Source of the DNA: JAICWP01 sp035252015
Lineage (GTDB): Bacteria; Acidobacteriota; Terriglobia; Terriglobales; Acidobacteriaceae
DNA length: 32,181 bases
Assembly (NCBI GenBank): GCA_035252015.1
Contig: DATFDP010000218.1
Coordinates: 1 to 32,181, forward strand
Direction of reading: 5' to 3'
Positions 1 to 7,054 of this stretch are shown here, piece after piece (the stretch's first letter is position 1; each line of letters begins with the position of its first letter). Under the pieces are notes generated by a model that did not search any database, was not told the DNA's origin, and worked only from the letters and a program-made list of their open reading frames with translations. The position numbers were made by a program, and so were the translations under genes.

Positions 1-1185
1 GTCGTCGACGAACTGGAACAGTCTATCCAACATCAACTGCCCCTGCTCAACCAATCCTTCTGGGACTCGCAAAACAAAATCTTCGCTTTTGGGCTCGATC
101 CGCATGACCGGCAGATTGACGTTGCCAGCATTCTGGCCACTGTCCCAATGTGGTTTCATTTGCTCGACGACAACAAGTCGGAGGCGATGATTGACCGCCT
201 CGCCGCTCCCGACTCCGAGGCCGACTGGGGCGCGCGCATCATCTCCGACCATGATCCCCGTTACGATCCCGGTGGTTATCACTACGGCAGCGTCTGGCCG
301 CTGTTCAGCGGCTGGGCCAGCGTGGGCGAATACCGCTACCACCGCACCTTGCCCGCTTATGCCAACCTGCGCGCCAATGCTCTGCTGGCCCTTGACGGAT
401 CACTCGGACATGTCACCGAGGTTCTCTCCGGCGACTACTACCAGGGCCTCTCCACTGCCTCGCCGCACCAGATCTGGTCAGCGGCCATGGTGGTCAGCCC
501 CCTCCTGCTAGGCATGATGGGCTTGCGGACCGACGTTCCCCGCCATACTCTGGTCTTTGCTCCTCATTTGCCGATGCAATGGAATACGTTCCAAATTCAC
601 AACGAACGCGTCGGGCCTGTCTCTCTGAACTTCACCTATGCGCGGACGGATGACGAAATTAGACTTCAGATCCATCGTAGCGGACGTGGCGATTGCACTC
701 TGGTGTTTGCGCCTTCAATGAGCTTGCGCGCTCAGGTGACAGGTGTGGAAATCAATAGGCGCCCCGCGCCCTTCCAGGCCGAGGCCAATGCCGAAGACCA
801 GCACGTGCGCGTGCGCTTCTCCGTTTTTGACGGCGATAACACCGTGCGCATTCATTTCCGCAACGACTTCGGCGTGGATTTTGCAAACCCTCTGCCACCG
901 CTAGGTGCTCGTTCCCGTGCCCTGAAGGTCATGTCTCAAGCCTGGAGCGCAGACCGCAATGTGCTCACATTGAAGTTAGCAGGCATCAGCGGCCAGCATT
1001 ATGAGCTGGCCTTGCGCGATTCCGGCCAGATCGCGTCGGTGGACGGCGCAGAGGTGGTAAAGTTGGCGGACGGCTTGGGCGTCTTACACGTCAGTTTTCC
1101 GGCAACCAGTCGCTCTGAATATGAAAAATCCACCGTGACCGTCCATCTTGTTTCGGCACCGACCTCGGCTACGACTGGGCGGTAA
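1..1185 (+). CDS. six-hairpin glycosidase, amylo-alpha-1,6-glucosidase-like (5' partial)
   Basis: The reading frame is open from base 1, so the N-terminal part lies outside the window; about 394 residues are visible. The visible part resembles the C-terminal (alpha/alpha)6 half of glycogen-debranching or GDE_C-type glycosidases: an aromatic and glycine-rich stretch (GGYHYGSVWPLFSGW), then VTEVLSG and STASPHQIWSAAM, which in this clan line the active-site barrel, followed by a beta-rich C-terminal domain of about 200 residues. The likely role is hydrolysis of alpha-linked glucans or oligosaccharides, which fits the GH13 gene that follows on the same strand. The general clan is fairly secure. 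The exact substrate is not, and a GH63- or GH15-like specificity is possible. Confidence 0.72.
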   Translation, partial: VVDELEQSIQHQLPLLNQSFWDSQNKIFAFGLDPHDRQIDVASILATVPMWFHLLDDNKSEAMIDRLAAPDSEADWGARIISDHDPRYDPGGYHYGSVWPLFSGWASVGEYRYHRTLPAYANLRANALLALDGSLGHVTEVLSGDYYQGLSTASPHQIWSAAMVVSPLLLGMMGLRTDVPRHTLVFAPHLPMQWNTFQIHNERVGPVSLNFTYARTDDEIRLQIHRSGRGDCTLVFAPSMSLRAQVTGVEINRRPAPFQAEANAEDQHVRVRFSVFDGDNTVRIHFRNDFGVDFANPLPPLGARSRALKVMSQAWSADRNVLTLKLAGISGQHYELALRDSGQIASVDGAEVVKLADGLGVLHVSFPATSRSEYEKSTVTVHLVSAPTSATTGR

Positions 1186-1203
1186 ACCATCTGGTCGGCT
1201 CAA

Positions 1204-1300
1204 CTGAGCCCCGAAAGGGGCGATATAGTAAAGCCCAGGACGGAAGTCCTGGGAACGCTCCCAGTAATACACAACGAGTCCCGGCAGGGACGGCACGAAA
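1204..1300. repeat. composite hairpin repeat, copy A (three hairpins)
   Basis: Three small hairpins follow one another: GCCCC/GGGGC with a GAAA loop (1208-1221), CCCAGGAC/GTCCTGGG with a GGAA loop (1234-1253), and GTCCC/GGGAC with a GGCA loop (1278-1291). The second and third recur in the same order at 23217-23273. The element ends about 10 bases before the start codon of the GH13 gene. It looks like a REP-type dispersed palindromic element; no transposase gene is present in the window. Confidence 0.75.
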
Positions 1301-1310
1301 TGAGGAACCG

Positions 1311-3020
1311 ATGCTCGAATCATGCGCTCTTCTTTTGTTCATCTCGCTTCTATTCTTCATCCCTGCCCAGGCGCAGCAGCCCACCCGCGATGCCGAAGGC
1401 CACCAATGGTGGCAGCACGCGGTTTTTTATGAGATCTATCCCCGCAGCTTTGCCGACAGCAACAACAACGGCATCGGCGACCTGAACGGCATCACCTCCA
1501 AGCTCGGCTACCTGCACGACCTGGGCGTGGATGCTATCTGGATTACTCCCTGCTATCCCTCGCCCCAGGTGGATTTCGGCTACGACGTTTCCGATTACGA
1601 CAACATTGATCCCATGTACGGTACGCTGGCCGATTTCGACCGCATGGAGCGCGGCGCCAAGCAGCGCGGCATACGCATCATCATGGATTTCGTGATGAAC
1701 CACACCTCCGACCAGCACCCCTGGTTCATCAATTCGCGCTCCGCGCGCACCGCTGCCAAACGCGACTGGTATATTTGGCGCGACGGGCGCGCCCCCGGCC
1801 AGCCACCCAACAACTGGGAATCAACTTTCGGCGGTTCCGCCTGGCAGTGGGACTCGAAAACTCAGCAGTACTACTATCACTTCTTCTACGCCCAGCAGCC
1901 CGACCTCAACTGGCGCAATCCTGCCGTGGAGAAGGCCATGTTCGACGTGCCCGGCTTCTGGTTCAAGCGCGGTGTGGCCGGCTTCCGCCTGGATGCGGTG
2001 GACACGCTTTTCGAAGATCCCAAGCTGCACGATAATCCCACCCTGCCGGGCACGAACGCCTATGGCCTTCCCAACATGGTCAATAAGTACAACACCAAGC
2101 TGCCCGAACTGCACAACGTGCTGCGCCAGTTGCGCCAGGTGGCGGACCAGAATGATGCCGTGCTGATCGGGGAAACCTGGACCAAAGACATCTCCGAGCT
2201 GAAGCAGTATTACGGCGCTCATGGCAACGAATTGCAAATGCCCATGGACTTCCTGTTCACAGAGGTGAACAAGCTCTCCCCGCCCGAGTTCCGCCGGCAA
2301 ATTGCGGCGGTGGACTCCGCCGGCGGCTGGCCGGTCTACGTGTTTAGCAATCATGACATCCGCCGCGCATACGACCGCTACGGTGATGGCCAGCACAACG
2401 ACCAAATCGCCAAGCTGCTGGCCGGCTTCTACCTGACTTTGCGCGGCACGCCCATCATGTATTACGGGGAGGAACTCGGCATGCAGAACAACGACCCCAA
2501 GCGCCGCGAGGACGTGAAGGATCCCATTGGCCGGCGTGGCTGGCCCAAGGAGAAGGGCCGCGACGGCGAGCGCACCCCCATGCAGTGGAACGATGCCACC
2601 AACGCCGGCTTCAGCACTGCCAAGCCCTGGCTGCCGGTTCCGGACACCTATCGCACTCACAACGCCGCCACCGAACTTAAGGATCCTAACTCCATCCTTA
2701 ACTTCTATAAACACGTGCTGGCTCTGCGTCACACCAACCTGCAGCTGCGCGAAGGCCGTTATGTTCCGCTTAATGAAAATGACAGCAACGTGCTCTCCTA
2801 CCTGCGCTCTTATAAAGGGAAGGCGGTGCTGGTGGTTCTGAACATGTCCTCCACGGCGCAGAAGCCAAGCTTTAATCTGACCTCGCAGGGTTTCGCCAGC
2901 CCACACGTAACCACGCTTCTGGCCACCTCAGCCAAATTGTTATTGGATTCCAAAGCCGTGCAGACTGAACTTCAACCCTTCGGTGTTTTCATCGGCGAGG
3001 TGACCACCGCCTCCAAGTGA
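1311..3020 (+). CDS. secreted GH13 alpha-glucosidase / alpha-amylase family protein
   Basis: The 569-residue protein starts with a hydrophobic signal peptide (residues 5-22, ending AQA) and then shows a complete GH13 TIM-barrel. The four conserved regions are present: region I DFVMNH (126-131), region II GFRLDAVD with nucleophile D228, region III LIGETW with acid/base E288, and region IV FSNHD with transition-state stabiliser D349. The N-terminal EIYPRSFADSNNNGIGDLNG and the QPDLNW motif are typical of oligo-1,6-glucosidase, alpha-glucosidase and trehalose-synthase-like subfamilies. It probably releases glucose from alpha-glucosides in the periplasm or outside the cell, together with the preceding debranching-type enzyme. 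The ATG at 1311 has a GAGG motif five bases upstream. The exact subfamily (GH13_17, _23 or _31) was not resolved. Confidence 0.9.
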   Translation: MLESCALLLFISLLFFIPAQAQQPTRDAEGHQWWQHAVFYEIYPRSFADSNNNGIGDLNGITSKLGYLHDLGVDAIWITPCYPSPQVDFGYDVSDYDNIDPMYGTLADFDRMERGAKQRGIRIIMDFVMNHTSDQHPWFINSRSARTAAKRDWYIWRDGRAPGQPPNNWESTFGGSAWQWDSKTQQYYYHFFYAQQPDLNWRNPAVEKAMFDVPGFWFKRGVAGFRLDAVDTLFEDPKLHDNPTLPGTNAYGLPNMVNKYNTKLPELHNVLRQLRQVADQNDAVLIGETWTKDISELKQYYGAHGNELQMPMDFLFTEVNKLSPPEFRRQIAAVDSAGGWPVYVFSNHDIRRAYDRYGDGQHNDQIAKLLAGFYLTLRGTPIMYYGEELGMQNNDPKRREDVKDPIGRRGWPKEKGRDGERTPMQWNDATNAGFSTAKPWLPVPDTYRTHNAATELKDPNSILNFYKHVLALRHTNLQLREGRYVPLNENDSNVLSYLRSYKGKAVLVVLNMSSTAQKPSFNLTSQGFASPHVTTLLATSAKLLLDSKAVQTELQPFGVFIGEVTTASK

Positions 3021-3081
3021 TGCTGGATGCGTACAGCACGCGCCGCTGTTCCGCCACGAAACTGGGAAGGAGGAAAAAACG

Positions 3082-3117
3082 GCAAACTGCCGATCACCAG
3101 CAAACTGCCGATCACCA
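3082..3117. repeat. two-copy 18-bp direct repeat
   Basis: GCAAACTGCCGATCACCA occurs twice head to tail (3082-3099 and 3100-3117) just downstream of the GH13 gene. No open reading frame uses it. It is probably a slippage duplication. Confidence 0.85.
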
Positions 3118-3143
3118 GCCCGTCAAGGCGAAATAGCTTTTAG

Positions 3144-3163
3144 CCCAGGGCGTCAGCCCTGGG
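3144..3163. repeat. tetraloop hairpin repeat, copy C
   Basis: CCCAGGGC and GCCCTGGG form a perfect 8-bp stem around a GTCA loop. The preceding bases TTTAGCCCAG resemble the TAAAGCCCAG that leads into the matching hairpin of copy A at 1229-1253, so it belongs to the same family. It lies between the convergent GH13 and O-antigen ligase-like genes. Confidence 0.7.
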
Positions 3164-3183
3164 TCACAAGCGTAAATTGTTTT

Positions 3184-3226
3184 ATAGCGAGCGCGAGCGA
3201 GTCCGAGGGAGCGCCAGCGAACGGCC
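3184..3226. repeat. GAGCGA-rich dispersed repeat
   Basis: The spacer is built of GCGAGCG/GAGCGA/AGCGAACGG-type words. Similar word composition occurs at 23061-23116 and 26712-26753, where the motif begins GTCATCCTGAGC or GTCATGTTGAGC. This is a commonly seen style of intergenic repeat in acidobacterial genomes. No coding potential is apparent on either strand. Confidence 0.5.
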
Positions 3227-3227
3227 G

Positions 3228-4832
3228 TCAACTCGCGCTCAATCCGAGGCTGTCTTCCGTTTTGTGCTCTTGCAGCATCCTGTACAACACAACCGAGCAC
3301 CCCATGAACAACCACACCAGAGGCATGACCTCGCCATCTCCAAGGGTGTACTGCACCAGGCAGCCAATATAAAAAGCGGCCGCGCTGCCGAAAATTCCCA
3401 ACGCCAGTCCCCGGTAGAACCAGTTTGCCTGCGCGCTCAAGCGCAGCAAACGCCACAGGTGCCCGAAATAGGCCACCATCAGCCAAAGCCACAAACCCAA
3501 AACCGGCAGACCGCAATCCACCGCCAGTTCGATGTAGGTGGAATGAAAGTGGCCCCCGCGCAGAGGAAATACTCTGTAGGCCTCCAGGTTAAAACGGTTG
3601 CCGGGCATCTGAACGCTATCCAGTCCAATTCCCAGCAGCGGATGCTCGCGGATCAAGCGTGGACTGGCCTGCCACATCATCACGCGGAACTCCGTGCCCG
3701 GCTCGCGGCTGTTAAACCAGGAAACCTGGCGCCGGTCGTGAATCCAGAAGGACCCGGCCACCACAACCCCGATCGCGCCCAGTACAGCCACGACCCTCAC
3801 CTTCCACCGCGAGGTAATCCAGACTGCCGCCAGGCAAGCTGCCAGCAACGCAAGCACATAAGATCGAGTCACCGTGGCCCATAAACTTGCTGCTAATCCG
3901 GCAAATACCAGGCCCAGCAGTATTCGCTTGCCCAGCGCGGCGCATCCGCTGGCCAGAAGGAGGCCCCAGCACAGGGCGGCAATCACCATGAGCATGCCGG
4001 CGAAAGGAACAGCGTGATAGAAGTGCCCCTGCGCGCGCGGCGGACAGCCCTTTGCAACCAGCTGCCCAGGAGTTCGCAGCCAGGCTTCTACGGTCGAGCG
4101 CGGAACCGCCATGTAATAGTTCTTAAGACCTCCGGGAAACGGCCGCGCCACGTGCATCCGCAAAACGGAATCGCGCTGGGTGAATCTCAGCGCGCGCCGC
4201 CACAGCCACAGCCCCCGCGCTGAATGTCCGTTTATTTCGCGCACGATGTCCCGCGGACGCAGCCCCGCATTGCGCATCGCCCCGGCCGGCACATAAAGCA
4301 GCTCTGTGCCGATCCCGGCTGTGAACTGCCACCCCGTTTGTATGGCAGTTATAGAACTGGCAAGCAGCAGTGTCGCCACCAGCCACTTCAGCTGTGCCCC
4401 GGTTTTCACGTTTTGCGTGACCAGGAAAAAAATAAGCGCCACGCTGTACCAGGCCATGCGCGACCAACTCAGCAGCGGCGCATATGTGAAAACCGTGGAA
4501 AGGCCGGTGGCAAGAAAGAACAGCAGCAGAGGCACGGCCAGTGGTTCCCGCCGCACTTGGAAGCCGGTGAGTCCCAGCTTTACCACCCACAATCCGAGGG
4601 CAATCCGAAAGACGAAAAGCACCGTCCACTCAGAGAACGGCTGGGCAGCCACCAGCACCAGTAAAGTGAGGTAAATCGCGTGTTCCAGCCAGACAATCCA
4701 GAATTTCTTGTCGTGAAAGGCGCGCCAGCCGGAAATGTGAATGGTGGCAGTACCCAAACTGCTGGACGACTCCGTAGTCTGGGTTGCAGGAAGACTCACT
4801 GAATTCGCGTTCCGATTTCGCTGAGTTCGCAA
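3228..4832 (-). CDS. O-antigen ligase/polymerase-like membrane protein with PDZ-like insert
   Basis: The 534-residue polytopic membrane protein has about ten hydrophobic helices. Its signature Wzy_C/O-antigen-ligase loop lies near residues 380-445: R383...W387, EHPLLGIGLD (396-405), HSTYIELAVDCGLP (430-443). Members of the family join lipid-linked glycans to lipid A-core or to acceptor proteins on the periplasmic face of the inner membrane. Unusually, residues about 178-230, between two membrane helices, read as a PDZ domain (PAGAMRNAGLRPRDIV, then EINGHSARGLWLWRRAL). The start chosen is TTG at 4832; GTG at 4799 is possible, because a TATAAT sequence directly abuts the TTG codon. The gene is divergent from the sulfatase-type gene, so the pair may act in surface glycan modification. 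Family placement is good; the acceptor substrate is unknown. Confidence 0.82.
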   Translation of the reverse strand: MRTQRNRNANSVSLPATQTTESSSSLGTATIHISGWRAFHDKKFWIVWLEHAIYLTLLVLVAAQPFSEWTVLFVFRIALGLWVVKLGLTGFQVRREPLAVPLLLFFLATGLSTVFTYAPLLSWSRMAWYSVALIFFLVTQNVKTGAQLKWLVATLLLASSITAIQTGWQFTAGIGTELLYVPAGAMRNAGLRPRDIVREINGHSARGLWLWRRALRFTQRDSVLRMHVARPFPGGLKNYYMAVPRSTVEAWLRTPGQLVAKGCPPRAQGHFYHAVPFAGMLMVIAALCWGLLLASGCAALGKRILLGLVFAGLAASLWATVTRSYVLALLAACLAAVWITSRWKVRVVAVLGAIGVVVAGSFWIHDRRQVSWFNSREPGTEFRVMMWQASPRLIREHPLLGIGLDSVQMPGNRFNLEAYRVFPLRGGHFHSTYIELAVDCGLPVLGLWLWLMVAYFGHLWRLLRLSAQANWFYRGLALGIFGSAAAFYIGCLVQYTLGDGEVMPLVWLFMGCSVVLYRMLQEHKTEDSLGLSAS

Positions 4833-4985
4833 ATTATACTACGTGCGAACTTGCCTGCTCGCCCGCCTCATTCGTCCCTAATTGCTCGTGATATCCTCTT
4901 GACTTACGGGTTGAGGCTTCCATCCGCTGCTGAATTATTCCAGGTGGACTCTTGATATTCGAGCCTCCTCGATCCGCTCCTCCAT

Positions 4986-6878
4986 ATGCACCAGGCTCTT
5001 AACCGTGCTCCCCAGGACGATACTTCCCGCAAGGACATATTGCTGGTCGCGATCTGGTTCGGCCTGATCACCGGCATGGTTGAGGGCCTTCTGTTTTTTC
5101 ACGTGCGTCACCTTCGCATCCTCGATCTCACGTGGGTCCCCATTCCTGTTGACCTGATCCTCGCGGTCATCGTGGCTTTGCCGCTTCTGGCACTGCGGAA
5201 TTTTTTGACCGGCCGCCCCTCGCTTTTCCTGCGTGCCGCGTGCCTGTTTGCCTGGCTCATGTTCTTCGACTGGTTGCGCGTGATTTCGCCCGTGGTTGAA
5301 CCCGCGCTTCCTCCGCCCTGGCCAGACGCCATTGCCGCTCACCCGCTGGCTGAGACTGTCATAGTGATGCTTCTGGCATTGCTGCTCGCCTTGGGCGTCA
5401 CTCTGTTGCTCACCCACCCGCATGTACGACTCGCGCGTCGCCGCAGCTTACCTTGGGTCGCGGCTGTCGCTGCGCTGATTGTAATCGGCCTTCCCACCTT
5501 CCAGCGGCTGCACGAAAGCCGGGAAATTTCCCATCTGCCCGCCTCTCCGCCGGGTGCTCATAACGTGCTGGTGATCGTGGTGGACACCCTCCGCGCCGAC
5601 CATCTTTCCACGTACGGCTACACTCGCCCTACCAGTCCCAACCTGAGCCGCATTGCCGGCCAGGGGGTGTTGTTTGAAAATGCCATCGCGCCCTCCTCCT
5701 GGACCTTGCCCTCGCACGCTTCCATGCTGACCGGCCTCTATCCCCACCAGCACGGCGCCACTTACATGGGATCCAGTCTCGTACCTCATTTCCCCACCCT
5801 GGGAGAGGCCTTTCAACACTTGGGCTATCGCACCGCCGGCTTTTCCGCCAGCACTTATTTTTTCTCCCGCCGTACCGGATTGGGGCGCGGCTTCATTCAC
5901 TTTGAAGACGATTTCGAGTCGCCGGCCAGCGCCTTCCCGCAGACTTACTATGGCGAGCGCCTGGAGCAACTGCTCTATCACCTGCACATCGCCAAGGACC
6001 GTATCGGCCGCCGTAACGCGCGCCAGATTAGCCAGCACGCCCTGCACTGGATCGCCTCCGACCAGCGCCACCCCTTCTTCGCTTTCCTCAACTACTACGA
6101 CGTTCACGACCCTTACCGGCCGCCAGAGCCTTATCTGCATCGCTTCACCCAGGCGGCCCACCCCTCTGCCCCCATTTCCATGGCCTGGGATTGGTTTGCC
6201 TCACTGACACCCCAGGAACGGCAGTCGGAAATGGACGCCTACGACGGAGCCATTCAGTACGTGGACACGGAAATGGGGGAATTTTTGCAGCAGTTGCACC
6301 AGCGGGGACTGGATAAAAACACATTGGTGGTGATCACCTCCGATCACGGCGAGGAATTCAACGAGCATGGCTTCATGGATCACCTCAACGCGCTTTATCG
6401 TGAACTCATCCATGTGCCCCTGCTTTTTTGGGAGCCGGGCGAGGTGCCGGCGGGTGTGCGCATTGCCACACCAGTTTCCACCGTGAGCCTGCCCTCGACT
6501 CTGCTCAGCCTTGCCTACAACGGGCCTAGCGCCTTGCCCGGCATTTCTCTCTCCACGCTGTGGACCAGCCCCGGTCGGAACCCGCAAGTCATGCCTGTCA
6601 TCTCCGAACTGATACAGGCCAAACTGACGCCTCTTTTCCCCAATTACTACGGTCCATTGACTTCTATCACTACGCCCCAATGGCACTACATCTCCGGCGG
6701 CAAGGCCGGCGAAGAGCTTTTCCGCTGTTGCAATAACGCACCGGAGTTGGACAATTTGGCCAACACAGAAGAAGGCCGCCGCGTCTGCCGGACATTCAAG
6801 AAGGAACTTGAAATCACGGAGACTCGAAACCAGATAGCCGGCGGCACAGGCTTGGCGCATACCCCGACCGCTCCCTGA
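4986..6878 (+). CDS. membrane-anchored sulfatase-fold hydrolase/transferase
   Basis: The 630-residue protein has about five membrane helices in residues 17-170, followed by an alkaline-phosphatase/sulfatase-fold domain from residue 192. Metal-binding motifs are VLVIVVDTLRADH (D200) and VITSDHGEEFNEHG (D453, H454). At the nucleophile position, where sulfatases carry C/S-x-P-S-R, this protein has T240-L-P-S-H244. It therefore has no formylglycine precursor and looks more like phosphoethanolamine or phosphoglycerol transferases, or phosphodiesterases, of the same fold. The topology places the catalytic domain in the periplasm. It is divergent from the O-antigen ligase-like gene, suggesting envelope glycan or lipid decoration. 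No good ribosome-binding site is visible before the ATG. The substrate is not predictable. Confidence 0.83.
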   Translation: MHQALNRAPQDDTSRKDILLVAIWFGLITGMVEGLLFFHVRHLRILDLTWVPIPVDLILAVIVALPLLALRNFLTGRPSLFLRAACLFAWLMFFDWLRVISPVVEPALPPPWPDAIAAHPLAETVIVMLLALLLALGVTLLLTHPHVRLARRRSLPWVAAVAALIVIGLPTFQRLHESREISHLPASPPGAHNVLVIVVDTLRADHLSTYGYTRPTSPNLSRIAGQGVLFENAIAPSSWTLPSHASMLTGLYPHQHGATYMGSSLVPHFPTLGEAFQHLGYRTAGFSASTYFFSRRTGLGRGFIHFEDDFESPASAFPQTYYGERLEQLLYHLHIAKDRIGRRNARQISQHALHWIASDQRHPFFAFLNYYDVHDPYRPPEPYLHRFTQAAHPSAPISMAWDWFASLTPQERQSEMDAYDGAIQYVDTEMGEFLQQLHQRGLDKNTLVVITSDHGEEFNEHGFMDHLNALYRELIHVPLLFWEPGEVPAGVRIATPVSTVSLPSTLLSLAYNGPSALPGISLSTLWTSPGRNPQVMPVISELIQAKLTPLFPNYYGPLTSITTPQWHYISGGKAGEELFRCCNNAPELDNLANTEEGRRVCRTFKKELEITETRNQIAGGTGLAHTPTAP

Positions 6879-7054
6879 CTGCTAAGTACCAGTGCAACAC
6901 GGCTGGAGCCCGCTGTGAAAACACCTTTACTTCCAAAACTGCACCTCGCCCAGAACAAGACGTAACAATAGCCCTTCGTGCCTCTCGTCCCGACTCTAGA
7001 ACCTCCCCTCGGCTTCACAATCGGGTATGGCAATCCGCCCCCGGCGGGTGTCCT
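6879..7054. other. 176-base spacer before the receptor operon
   Basis: No gene is visible. It must hold the promoter of the receptor operon, but no convincing -35/-10 pair was found by eye. A GGCGGGTG stretch precedes the start codon at 7055 and may serve as the ribosome-binding site. It was compared with the c-di-GMP-I and cobalamin riboswitch consensus and does not match either. Confidence 0.4.

Noticed and set aside
1821..2906. 361-codon minus-strand open frame
   Set aside because: Antisense to an intact GH13 gene with all catalytic motifs; its translation has no recognisable domain.
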